Assembly: GCF_029589435.1 (NCBI RefSeq)
Contig: NZ_JARRAG010000001.1
Coordinates: 920,808 to 984,807, forward strand
Source of the DNA: Paludisphaera mucosa
GTDB lineage: Bacteria > Planctomycetota > Planctomycetia > Isosphaerales > Isosphaeraceae
Reading direction: 5' to 3'
DNA: 64,000 bases
Shown: in pieces, positions 1 to 7,565 of the stretch
Numbering within the stretch: the first letter of the stretch is position 1
Layout of the letters: each line of letters opens with the position of its first letter
Notes under the pieces: model-generated
What the model saw: the letters and a program-made list of their open reading frames with translations, nothing else
Told to the model about the DNA's origin: nothing
The model's database searches: none
Translations under genes and position numbers: made by a program

Positions 1-239
1 GTCGTCAGCTCGCGGCTGGGCACCGCGCGGCCGGGCCGGAGCTTGCCGTCGCCGTCGGCCGTGAGGAAGGCGTGGCAGAGGTGCGTGTACAGCCCGTAAT
101 TCGGCTTCCGGGGCGAGCCCGCGAGGTAGCCGACGAACACCTTCTCCTTCGGAGGCTCGTCAGCCGCCGCGGGAGGAAGGAAGACGAAGGCGGCGAGGAA
201 GAGGAGCGCCGTGGATGCGGCGAGGTCGAAGCGTTTCAT
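1..239 (-). CDS. Secreted glycoside hydrolase, GH18 (chitinase)-like, N-terminal part only
   Basis: Only the first 79 or so codons are in the window; the gene runs off the left edge. The protein begins with a typical signal peptide (MKRFD, then a Leu/Ala/Phe-rich stretch ending near PAAADE). The mature part has VFVGYLAG and then YTHLCHAF followed by an acidic Asp-Gly loop. That order, a first beta strand ending in a G-Y and a second strand with YTH..AF, is what the start of a GH18 TIM barrel looks like. The catalytic DxxDxDxE motif would lie further in and is not visible, so activity on chitin or other GlcNAc polymers is an inference. No Shine-Dalgarno is visible before the ATG at 239. Confidence 0.55.
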   Translation of the reverse strand, partial: MKRFDLAASTALLFLAAFVFLPPAAADEPPKEKVFVGYLAGSPRKPNYGLYTHLCHAFLTADGDGKLRPGRAVPSRELT

Positions 240-276
240 CGGGAGGTCGGCTCCGTGGGGGCGGCTTCGGCGGGAG

Positions 277-1116
277 TCAATGCAGTCTGGGCAGGAAGGA
301 GAACGAGGTCGATAGGAGGACCGCCAGGGCTGCGGTCATCTGGACCCGGCTCGACGTGGAACGAGCCTGCTCGCGACGATCGACGAGGACGGCCGGCGGC
401 AGCACGGCCCCCAGCGCGAGGCCGCCGAGGAGTCCCCCCAAATGGCAGGAGTTGGAGACCATCGGGCTGAGGAGCCCGAGCCCGAGCGTGTAGATCGACC
501 AGATCGCCAGGGCGATCCCGACGCGGTGGTCGCGCACCTCGATCTTGCTGCGATGCGCGAGCGCCAGGCCGATCACCGCCCCGCCCAGCCCGAAGATGGC
601 CCCGGAGGCGCCGACGGTCGGCAGCGGCGTGGTCATGGCGAGCGAAAAGCCGGTCGCGCAGCAGGCCGTGTAGAGGAACAGGAACGATCGCCAGCCGAAG
701 GCGTGCTCGCAGGCCATGCCCAGGATGAACAGCATCAGCATGTTGCCGATCAGGTGATCCGGACTCGCGTGCATGAAAGCGGCGGAGATGAGCCGCCAGA
801 ACTCGCCGTCCAGCACGGCCTCGCGCTGCATCGCCCCGGTTTCGACGAGTCGCTGGACGCTGTCCAGGCTGCCGATCTGCAATTGGCGGCCGAAGACGGC
901 GATGCAGGCCAGGATGATCAGGATCGTGGCCGGCGGAAAGGCGTTCATCCCCGCTTCGAGGTCGATCCGCTCACGGTGGATCATGTCGTCGCTGATCGTG
1001 AGGACGTCGTCGTCGTCCAGGCTTGATGTGAGCGGGGTCGTCTCGACCTCGGCCGAATCGGTCGGGGCGGGCGGCGAATTCGGGCCCCATTCGGGGGCGT
1101 CGTCGTCGGGCGTCAT
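277..1116 (-). CDS. Rhomboid family intramembrane serine protease
   Basis: A 279-residue polytopic membrane protein with a long acidic cytoplasmic N-terminus (about residues 1-55, rich in Asp/Glu/Pro). The rhomboid core has HLIGNMLMLF near residue 121, GASG with the probable nucleophile Ser171, and the second catalytic residue His225 in CHLGG. Rhomboids cleave substrates within the membrane; the substrate here is unknown. The ATG at 1116 is chosen because GGGAGG lies about 7 bases upstream; an in-frame TTG at 1131 would put that ribosome site inside the gene. It starts 24 bases after the zinc-ribbon gene ends, so the two are probably co-transcribed. A second rhomboid lies at 56035-56958 and is quite different in sequence. 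Confidence 0.85.
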   Translation of the reverse strand: MTPDDDAPEWGPNSPPAPTDSAEVETTPLTSSLDDDDVLTISDDMIHRERIDLEAGMNAFPPATILIILACIAVFGRQLQIGSLDSVQRLVETGAMQREAVLDGEFWRLISAAFMHASPDHLIGNMLMLFILGMACEHAFGWRSFLFLYTACCATGFSLAMTTPLPTVGASGAIFGLGGAVIGLALAHRSKIEVRDHRVGIALAIWSIYTLGLGLLSPMVSNSCHLGGLLGGLALGAVLPPAVLVDRREQARSTSSRVQMTAALAVLLSTSFSFLPRLH

Positions 1117-1140
1117 CGTCGGTCCTCCCAACCGCGCGGC

Positions 1141-2085
1141 TCAGCGCCGCTCGCCGGTGTCCAGCAAGACGCCGAGGGCGATCCCGATCCGGCGGTCGAT
1201 CAGCGGCGGTCGGTCCCGCGCGAGGTCCAGGACGTAGCTGTCGACGATCGTGAACTTGCGGTTGAACTCGCCGCGAACCTGCTCGTTCCCGTCCGGCGTC
1301 TTCATCACGAAGATGAAGTTCGTCCGCATGAACTGGAGGGCCGGGATGAGCCGCCGGATTAGCGACAGGATCAGCGAATCCTCGCGGGCGATGAAGAGGG
1401 GGCGACCCTCGGCGTCGGACACGACCCACTTCTTGCGGAGGATGTTCGTGAGCTGGTTCTTCCGGATCCGCGCCAGGACCTTCGTGTCGGGACGCTGCAC
1501 GGTGAAGGTGGTCGAGAAGACCTCGAATTTGCGATCCTGGAGGACGTCGAGCAGGGGCTCCTGCTTCGTCTCGTCGGCGTAGAAATGGATGTGCCGCTTG
1601 GGCGAGAATCGGACGGCGGCGACGATGGTCAGGACCAGGGTCGCCAGCCCCCCCAGGATCGCGGCCACCCCGGCGACCCAGTCGAGGCCCGTGGCCTCGC
1701 GAAGCCCGGCCGCGACCGCCACCGTCAGGATCGCCAGCAGGAAAAACACGGCCACCGCCCCGAAGGCCGCGCCGATCTGCCTCATAAGGTGGGCGGGACG
1801 CTCGATGTAAAGGATCGGCCGCTTGGCCTCGTCGCTGACGACGTACTTGGCCGATATCGCCATCATCTTCTGACGCATCAAAAACTTGTCGCGCTGGAAG
1901 GAGGGATGGAGGGCGACCCGCTCGCCCCCTTCCTCGTCGACGGGCTCCGCCGAGACGTAGATGACTTCCTCGATCGGCACGACCTGGACGTTGTCGCACT
2001 GGGGGCAGCGGATCTTCTTGCCGGCGAACTCGTCCTTGAGCGTGTAGGTCTTGCCGCATTGCGAGCACGTCACCGACAGGGGCAT
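1141..2085 (-). CDS. Zinc-ribbon membrane protein with two repeated VVSD-type segments
   Basis: A 314-residue protein. The N-terminus carries a CxxC...CxxC ribbon (Cys7, Cys10, Cys27, Cys30) like the MJ0042-type zinc finger common in planctomycetes. Two hydrophobic stretches (about 105-127 and 137-158) look like a membrane hairpin. On either side of it the same short pattern appears: KYVVSDEAKRPILYIER near 80 and KWVVSDAEGRPLFIARE near 219. This resembles the strand pattern of tubby/phospholipid-scramblase-like (LURP-one) domains, but that link is my inference. The function is unknown. A GGAG-type site precedes the ATG at 2085. The rhomboid gene follows in the same direction, and a divergent gene starts at 2311. 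Confidence 0.7.
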   Translation of the reverse strand: MPLSVTCSQCGKTYTLKDEFAGKKIRCPQCDNVQVVPIEEVIYVSAEPVDEEGGERVALHPSFQRDKFLMRQKMMAISAKYVVSDEAKRPILYIERPAHLMRQIGAAFGAVAVFFLLAILTVAVAAGLREATGLDWVAGVAAILGGLATLVLTIVAAVRFSPKRHIHFYADETKQEPLLDVLQDRKFEVFSTTFTVQRPDTKVLARIRKNQLTNILRKKWVVSDAEGRPLFIAREDSLILSLIRRLIPALQFMRTNFIFVMKTPDGNEQVRGEFNRKFTIVDSYVLDLARDRPPLIDRRIGIALGVLLDTGERR

Positions 2086-2235
2086 CGTTCGATCTCCGAG
2101 GGAGGTCCGCAGGACGCTGCGAATCGACGCCCGTCGCGATTCGTCGGCGTCGATGATCGGTTGACGCCATCGCGAATGCAAGACGCCACCCGCGACCCGG
2201 GACGGGGGGAATCTCCAGTCCTCGACGGGTCGGAC

Positions 2236-2266
2236 TTCCCCGCGCGGGCGGGGTCGGGGGTATAAT
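2236..2266 (+). promoter_or_regulatory. Probable sigma70-type promoter for the secreted coiled-coil gene
   Basis: A perfect TATAAT lies at 2261-2266, in otherwise very GC-rich DNA. The best -35 candidate, TTCCCC at 2236-2241, is poor and its 19-base spacer is long. Transcription would start near 2273, giving a leader of about 38 bases with GGAGG at 2298-2302, 8 bases before the ATG at 2311. Confidence 0.45.
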
Positions 2267-2310
2267 CGAATTTGTAGGTTTAGACGGGCCCGCATCTGGA
2301 GGCCGCACTC

Positions 2311-3123
2311 ATGCCGATCGCGATCTCCTGGCTCTTCCATCCGGCGCTGGGCTTCGGGGTGGTCGTCGCCGCGGCCCTGATGGGGCAGGCCGACGACGCG
2401 AAGCCGTCGGCCGCCGTGCTGACCGACCTCGGCCTGACCGCCGAGAAGGCGCGATACGTCTACGCCGCCGACGAGAAGGCGTTGCACGAGAAGTACCGCG
2501 ACGCCAGGGCCGCCGTCGAGCAGGCCCGCGCGGCCCAGGCGAAGGTTCAGGACGGCGAGATGATGGAGCAAGGGGTGGCCGCGCTGCAGTCCGACGAGAT
2601 GGCGCTGCGGGAAGAGATCGGTTCCATGCGGGCGGGCGCCTCCGGGACGAATTACGGGAGCGGTCGTCGAGGCGGCAACTATTCTCGGAACCAGACGAAC
2701 GCCATGATCCGCCGGGAAGAGGCGGCCCTCAACCAGGTCCGAGCCCAGATCAAGCAGGCGACCAGGCAGAAGCTCACGCCGAAGCAGAAGGACCTCGCCG
2801 CCCTCGGCGCGCGTCAGGCGTTCGAGCAGGCCGAACGGGCGGTGAAGGACGTCGTCACGGCCCATGAGGCCCTCGCCGACCGCTACGATCAGGCCCGATC
2901 CAAACCCGGCGTGCTCAAGGCCCTGGAAGACGTGGGCCGGGCCAAGAAGATGGGATTCCGCCTCGGCCCGTCGGAGGAGTCCGAGAAAATCGGCGCGTGG
3001 GCGAAGGCCCTGTTGAAGATCCGCCCCAAAAAGGCGACGGCGCGGCCCGCCCACGCCCCCGACGCCGCAGCGAAGCCGGCAGACGATACGAGTCCGAAGA
3101 ACGAGGGCAAGACTCGCCCCTGA
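2311..3123 (+). CDS. Secreted coiled-coil protein of unknown function
   Basis: A 270-residue protein not recognised as a named family. It starts with a hydrophobic segment (about residues 4-24, ending AALMGQA) that looks like a signal peptide. The rest is strongly helical and charged, with long Ala/Glu/Lys/Gln heptad-like runs (about 45-115 and 135-200). They are broken by a Gly/Ser/Arg/Asn-rich linker near residues 110-130. The C-terminal 30 residues are Pro/Ala/Lys-rich and look disordered. This layout suggests a periplasmic or envelope spacer protein rather than an enzyme. The start is supported by GGAGG 8 bases upstream and a TATAAT box at 2261. XdhC follows after 57 bases, so read-through is possible. 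Confidence 0.7.
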   Translation: MPIAISWLFHPALGFGVVVAAALMGQADDAKPSAAVLTDLGLTAEKARYVYAADEKALHEKYRDARAAVEQARAAQAKVQDGEMMEQGVAALQSDEMALREEIGSMRAGASGTNYGSGRRGGNYSRNQTNAMIRREEAALNQVRAQIKQATRQKLTPKQKDLAALGARQAFEQAERAVKDVVTAHEALADRYDQARSKPGVLKALEDVGRAKKMGFRLGPSEESEKIGAWAKALLKIRPKKATARPAHAPDAAAKPADDTSPKNEGKTRP

Positions 3124-3180
3124 GGCGAGTCCGGCGTGGCGATCCCTCGCAGCAGGCGACGCCCGGAGGGACGCTCGACG

Positions 3181-4236
3181 ATGCGGGACGTGGTGAAGCA
3201 TGTGATCGGGACGCTGGAGGGGGGGCGGCAGGCCCTCTTCTGCCAGGTCGTCGAGACCCGCGGGTCGACCCCGCAGAAGGCCGGCGCCGTCATGGTCGTC
3301 GAGACCGACGGCGGCCAGGTCGGTACCCTCGGGGGCGGCTGCGTCGAGAACGAGGTCAAGCAATTGGCGATCCGCCAGCTCGATCGGCCCGGCGCCCGCA
3401 TCGAGTCGTACGTCCTCGACCACGACGACGCCTGGGCCGACGGCCTGATCTGCGGCGGAAAGATGTCGATCGTCACGGAAGCCCTGGCCGGCGAGGGCCC
3501 GCTCGCCTACTTCCAAGCCCTCGACGGGGCCCTCGACCGGGGCGAGGGCTTCACGGAGGCGGTCGTGGTCGATCCGGGGAGGGTCCCCGACTCGGCCGTC
3601 GGTCGTCGCGCCTTGTTCGACCACGAGGGGAACCTCCTCGCGGGCGAACGGGGGCTTGGAACCCGCCCCGCGCCGCTCGCGGAACGGCCCCGGGCTCGCG
3701 TGGAGCAGGGGATCGCCTGGCTCCCCTCGCTGCCGCGCATCCGGCTGGTGATCGTGGGCGCCGGGCACGTGGGCCAGGCCGTCGCGGCCCTCGCGGCCGA
3801 GACCGACTTCGACGTCTGGGTCGTCGACGACCGGGCCCGGTTCGCCAACGTCGAACGCTTCCCCGCCGCCCAGCGGACGCTCGTCGGCCCCATCGCCGAG
3901 ACCCTCGACGCGCTCGACGTCACGCCGCAGACCTACATCCTGATCGTCACGCGAGGCCACGGGCACGACCAGGAGGCCCTCCAGCACGCCGCCCCGACTG
4001 CCGCGGCGTACGTCGGCCTCATCGGCAGCAAGCGCAAGATCCGGCTGATCTTCGAGTCGCTCCGCGAGCAGGGCGTGTCGGACGAGGCTCTCGCCCGGGT
4101 CAACGCGCCGGTGGGGCTCGACATCGGCTCGCGGACGGTCCCCGAGATCGCCGTCAGCATCGTGGCCGAGCTGATCGCCCGCCGCAACCTCGGCCCGAAG
4201 GCCGCCGTCCCGAGCCTGGGAGCCCGATCGCGATGA
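3181..4236 (+). CDS. XdhC/CoxI family protein (molybdenum-cofactor handling)
   Basis: A 351-residue protein with the two-domain XdhC layout. The N-terminal XdhC/CoxI domain has RGSTPQKAG near residue 28, GTLGGGCVE at 49-56 and ICGGKM near 90. The C-terminal Rossmann domain has the nucleotide-binding GAGHVG at 193-198 and GLIGSKRK further on. XdhC proteins bind molybdenum cofactor, help its sulfuration and insert it into xanthine-dehydrogenase-type enzymes. No such hydrogenase is encoded nearby, so its client is elsewhere. The ATG at 3181 is chosen over an in-frame GTG at 3136 because GGAGG lies just upstream. Its TGA overlaps the next ATG by four bases (ATGA), so translation with the MocA-MoaD gene is coupled. 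Confidence 0.88.
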   Translation: MRDVVKHVIGTLEGGRQALFCQVVETRGSTPQKAGAVMVVETDGGQVGTLGGGCVENEVKQLAIRQLDRPGARIESYVLDHDDAWADGLICGGKMSIVTEALAGEGPLAYFQALDGALDRGEGFTEAVVVDPGRVPDSAVGRRALFDHEGNLLAGERGLGTRPAPLAERPRARVEQGIAWLPSLPRIRLVIVGAGHVGQAVAALAAETDFDVWVVDDRARFANVERFPAAQRTLVGPIAETLDALDVTPQTYILIVTRGHGHDQEALQHAAPTAAAYVGLIGSKRKIRLIFESLREQGVSDEALARVNAPVGLDIGSRTVPEIAVSIVAELIARRNLGPKAAVPSLGARSR

Positions 4237-5096
4237 GTCCGACCGGCATCCCCGCCATCGTCCCGGCCGCCGGCGCGAGCCGAAGGATGGGGCGTCCCAA
4301 GCTGCTGATCGCTTTCGACGGCCGTCCCCTGATCTCGCGGGTGGTGACGAGCCTCCTCGAGGGCGGGGCGGGCCCCGTGATCGTCGTATCGCCCCCCGCC
4401 GATACGCCGGAGGGGCCGCCGATCATCGACGCCGCGACGGCCGCCGGCGCGGTCGTCGTGATCCCCGAAGCCCGGCCGGCCGCCATGCGGGACTCGATCG
4501 AGCTGGCCGTGGCCGAGCTGAAACGGTCCGAGGCCCCCCCGGGCGTCTTGCTCATGCCGGCCGACAGCCCCAGGCTCGACGCCCTCGTCGTCGAGACGCT
4601 CATTGATGCGTGGGGCCGGCGTCCCGATCGGATCGTCGCGCCGACCTTCCGGGGGCGGCGAGGCCATCCCATCCTCCTCCCCTGGAGGCTGGTGGAGTTG
4701 ATCGCCGACTTGCCGGCGGACGTCGGCGTCAACGCCCTGATCGCCGAGCATTCGGGGCTGGTCGACGAGGTCGCCTTCGAAACCGACGCGGTCGTCGTCG
4801 ACCTGGATACGCCCGAGGATCTCCGTCGGCTGGAAACGGCGGGGGCCGGGCGGAAGGTCCGTCTATTCGCCATTGCGCGCGAGCGGGCGCGGGGCTCCGA
4901 GGTCGTCGTCGCGCTGGCGGAGCCCGCGACGGTCCGCGACCTACGAATCGCCCTCGCCGCTCAATATCCGGCCCTGGCCGAGATCGTCGACCGCGTGCGG
5001 ATCGCCGTCGACGACGAGTACGCCGACGACGCGACGATCATCCCCGCCGACGCCACGCTGGCCCTGATCCCGCCCGTCAGCGGCGGCGGTCGCTGA
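4233..5096 (+). CDS. Fusion of MocA-like nucleotidyltransferase and MoaD-like sulfur carrier
   Basis: A 287-residue protein made of two parts. Residues 1-200 are a MobA-like NTP transferase: AAGASRRMGRPK at 12-23 is the nucleotide-binding signature, PADSPR at 109-114 is the metal-site region and RGHPILLP lies at 143-150. This type (MocA) normally adds CMP to molybdopterin. Residues 208-287 look like MoaD: a beta-grasp fold beginning VRLFAIARE and ending ALIPPVSGGGR. MoaD normally ends in a free Gly-Gly that carries the thiocarboxylate; here Gly284-Gly285 is followed by Gly286-Arg287. No separate moaD is seen, so this domain is presumably the partner of the MoaE just downstream (24 bases). The four-base overlap with xdhC supports one operon. 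Domain calls are firm; whether the tail is trimmed is unknown. Confidence 0.82.
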   Translation: MSPTGIPAIVPAAGASRRMGRPKLLIAFDGRPLISRVVTSLLEGGAGPVIVVSPPADTPEGPPIIDAATAAGAVVVIPEARPAAMRDSIELAVAELKRSEAPPGVLLMPADSPRLDALVVETLIDAWGRRPDRIVAPTFRGRRGHPILLPWRLVELIADLPADVGVNALIAEHSGLVDEVAFETDAVVVDLDTPEDLRRLETAGAGRKVRLFAIARERARGSEVVVALAEPATVRDLRIALAAQYPALAEIVDRVRIAVDDEYADDATIIPADATLALIPPVSGGGR

Positions 5097-5120
5097 GATT
5101 TCCCGCTTCGAGGGCCCCTC

Positions 5121-5537
5121 ATGATCGAGATCACCGAATCGCCGCTGGACCACGCGGCGCTGACCGAGCGCGTCCGGCACGCGAACGCGGGGGCGGTCTG
5201 CACGTTCCTGGGCACGGTCCGCGAAATGACCGGCGAGCGCCGCACGGTGGCGCTGGAATACGAGGCGTATCCCGAGATGGCCGGCAAGAAGCTCGCCGAG
5301 CTGGAGGCCGAGGCCCGCCGCCGCTGGCCCTTGATCGAGGTCGTCCTGGCGCACCGGGTGGGCCGGCTTGAGCTGGGGGACGTCAGCGTCGTCGTCGCCG
5401 TGTGCTGCCCCCATCGCGGCGACTCGTTCGAAGCCTGCCGCTGGCTGATCGACACGCTCAAGGAGGTCGTCCCGATCTGGAAGCGCGAAAACTGGGCCGA
5501 CGGCGAGGAGGAATGGATCCACCCCGGGCTGAATTGA
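5121..5537 (+). CDS. moaE: Molybdopterin synthase catalytic subunit MoaE
   Basis: A 138-residue protein of normal MoaE length. It carries the family's key segments: GAVCTFLGTVRE near residue 28, LEYEAYPEMA near 50, HRVGRLELGDVSV near 80, CCPHRGDSFEAC near 94 and VPIWKREN near 119. The lysine of the last segment is the conserved active-site Lys. MoaE with thiocarboxylated MoaD converts cyclic pyranopterin monophosphate to molybdopterin in the cytoplasm. It lies between the MocA-MoaD fusion and moaA, so three consecutive steps of the pathway are encoded together. Confidence 0.93.
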   Translation: MIEITESPLDHAALTERVRHANAGAVCTFLGTVREMTGERRTVALEYEAYPEMAGKKLAELEAEARRRWPLIEVVLAHRVGRLELGDVSVVVAVCCPHRGDSFEACRWLIDTLKEVVPIWKRENWADGEEEWIHPGLN

Positions 5538-5621
5538 GTCGGAGTCGGGCCTGTCCGCGGCTCGTCCCGCCGCTACAATTTGGACATGCCGCTTCGCAAC
5601 CTCACCGAGACGCGCACGCAC

Positions 5622-6620
5622 ATGACCCCGAAGCCTCGCCTGGTGGATTCCTTCGGGCGCGTCCACAACAACCTGCGCATCAGCGTCACCGATCGCTGCA
5701 ACATCCGCTGCGTGTACTGCATGCCGGAGAAGGTCGAGTTCATGCCCCGCGAGCGACTCCTCAGTTATGAGGAGATCGCCCGCTTCGTGGCGATCGTCGC
5801 CCCGCTGGGGATCGACAAGATCCGCCTCACCGGGGGCGAGCCCTTGCTCCGCAAGGACCTCGACGTCCTGGTCCGGATGATCAAGGCGATCGACGGCGTC
5901 GCCGACGTGGGGATGACGACGAACGGCATGCTGCTCGCCCCGATGGCCCGTCGGCTCCGCGACGCCGGGCTGGAGCGGATCAACGTGAGCCTGGACACGC
6001 TCGATCCCGGGCGATTCGAGCGACTCTCGCGCCGGCCGGGGCTCGAAGACGCGATCGAGGGCGTGCTCGCGGCCAAGCGCGAGGGCTTCGACCCGGTGAA
6101 GTTGAACGCCGTGATCATCCGCGGCTTCAACGAGGAGGACATCGCCCCGCTGGGCCGGTTCGCCCGCGAGCACGGGCTCGAAGTCCGCTTCATCGAATAC
6201 ATGCCGCTGGACGCCGGCCACCTCTGGGAACGCGAGAAGGTCGTGTTCGCGGCCGAGATCCTCGACGTCCTGACGCGGGAGATCGGCCCGCTCGCCCCCA
6301 CGCCCGACCAGGACCCGCGCGCCCCGGCGCTCGACTACGACTACCTCGACGGCGGCGGCCGCGTCGGACTCATCGCTTCGGTCAGCCGGCCCTTCTGCAT
6401 GAGCTGCAACCGGCTGCGGCTGACCTCGGACGGCAAGATTCGGAACTGCCTCTTCGCGCTGGAAGAGACGGACGTTCGCGACCTCCTGCGATCGGACACA
6501 CCCGACGAGGCCGTCGCGCGGGCGGTCGCCGCCTCGGTCGCGGCCAAGTGGGAAGGGCACGAGATCAACACCGCGCGCTTCATCCAGCCCGACCGGCCGA
6601 TGTACTCGATCGGCGGCTGA
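5622..6620 (+). CDS. moaA: GTP 3',8-cyclase MoaA (radical SAM)
   Basis: A 332-residue radical SAM enzyme that, with MoaC, makes cyclic pyranopterin monophosphate from GTP, the first step of molybdenum-cofactor synthesis. The SAM cluster is CNIRCVYC (Cys26, Cys30, Cys33). LTGGEPLLRKD and TTNGMLL follow in the usual places. The second cluster is near the C-terminus: CMSCNRLRLTSDGKIRNC. The protein ends in SIGG, the conserved Gly-Gly tail that reaches the active site. In-frame starts at 5580 (TTG) and 5586 (ATG) lie in or next to a TACAAT box at 5574-5579 and lack a ribosome site, so the ATG at 5622 is preferred. No moaC is visible in the window. Confidence 0.93.
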   Translation: MTPKPRLVDSFGRVHNNLRISVTDRCNIRCVYCMPEKVEFMPRERLLSYEEIARFVAIVAPLGIDKIRLTGGEPLLRKDLDVLVRMIKAIDGVADVGMTTNGMLLAPMARRLRDAGLERINVSLDTLDPGRFERLSRRPGLEDAIEGVLAAKREGFDPVKLNAVIIRGFNEEDIAPLGRFAREHGLEVRFIEYMPLDAGHLWEREKVVFAAEILDVLTREIGPLAPTPDQDPRAPALDYDYLDGGGRVGLIASVSRPFCMSCNRLRLTSDGKIRNCLFALEETDVRDLLRSDTPDEAVARAVAASVAAKWEGHEINTARFIQPDRPMYSIGG

Positions 6621-6629
6621 GCCCTACGC

Positions 6630-7544
6630 TCAGGTCAGGCGGTAGACGCGGATCGCGTTGTCGTGGTAGAGCTTCCGCCGATTCTCGGCGGGGATGTGCT
6701 TCACGACCTGGGCCAGGGTCGTGATCCAGGTCTGGAGCGGCGCGCCTAGGGTGCAGACCGGCCAATCGCCGCCGAACAGGACGCGGTCGGGGCCGAACGC
6801 CTCCAGCATGTGGCGGATCACCGGCGCGAGGTCGTCGGAATGCCACGTCCGACCCTTCACGGACGCAATGATCCCCGAAACCTTACCGACGACGTTGGGC
6901 CGCGCGGCGATCCGGTCGACGTCGCGCTTCCATGCGGTCAGGTCGCCGAAGAGCGGCGGGTTGCCGCAATGGTCGAGGATGAACGCGGTGTCCGGGACGG
7001 TCTCGACAAGCTTCGCCGCGTCGGGCAGGTCGGCGTGCCGCATGCAGAGGTCGAAGCTGAGCCCCAGCGAGCCGAGCTTCCGGATCCCGTCCACGAATCG
7101 CGGCTGGAGGCAGTAGCCGGCCGGCGTCGCGCCGTGGAGGACCTGCCGGAGTCCCTTGACGGCCGGATCCTTCGCCAGCGGCTCGATGTAGGCGGCGAAG
7201 TCCTCGGCGGCGGGCCGGCCGCCGATCACCGCCCCGGTGATGGCATTGCTCGGGTCGCGGCAGAGTTCGATCGCGAGCCGCGCCTCCTGCTCGTGCTGGT
7301 GCGGCGCGACGTCGACCTCCAGGTACACCGCCTTCACGACGTTCACGCCTGCCGAGGCCTTCTGATACTCGCTCCATCGCGCATTGTGGTCGAGCTGAGG
7401 ATCGCCCGCGAGCCAGGGGGGGCGGAGCCGGTCCAGGTCCCAGATGTGGACGTGGGAGTCGACGTACGAGACGGGCGCGTCGGCGCCTGCGGATAGCGCG
7501 GCGGCGGCGGTCCAGCCCAGGAACTCGCGGCGGTTGGGGGCCAT
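6630..7544 (-). CDS. Amidohydrolase family 2 protein, exported (sugar-lactonase-like)
   Basis: A 304-residue TIM-barrel hydrolase of the amidohydrolase-2 group. The N-terminus has a twin-arginine motif (NRREFLGW at 4-11) followed by a short hydrophobic stretch, so export in folded form is likely. Metal and substrate ligands include HVH (His31, His33), DHCGNPP in the middle and FGGDWPVC near the C-terminus. Close family members include L-fuconolactonase and L-rhamnono-lactonase types, so a role in deoxysugar lactone breakdown is plausible but not shown. GGGAG precedes the ATG at 7544. The gene follows the enolase-superfamily gene by 21 bases in the same direction, suggesting one catabolic operon. 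Confidence 0.8.
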   Translation of the reverse strand: MAPNRREFLGWTAAAALSAGADAPVSYVDSHVHIWDLDRLRPPWLAGDPQLDHNARWSEYQKASAGVNVVKAVYLEVDVAPHQHEQEARLAIELCRDPSNAITGAVIGGRPAAEDFAAYIEPLAKDPAVKGLRQVLHGATPAGYCLQPRFVDGIRKLGSLGLSFDLCMRHADLPDAAKLVETVPDTAFILDHCGNPPLFGDLTAWKRDVDRIAARPNVVGKVSGIIASVKGRTWHSDDLAPVIRHMLEAFGPDRVLFGGDWPVCTLGAPLQTWITTLAQVVKHIPAENRRKLYHDNAIRVYRLT

Positions 7545-7565
7545 GGTGTTTCGCTCCCGATCGGT

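Noticed and set aside
1141-3987. A 948-codon open frame on the minus strand
   Set aside because: Only the last third (the zinc-ribbon protein) is real. The rest lies antisense to XdhC and the coiled-coil gene, lacks a ribosome site and has the Arg/Pro/Gly/Asp-rich composition of GC-driven shadow frames.
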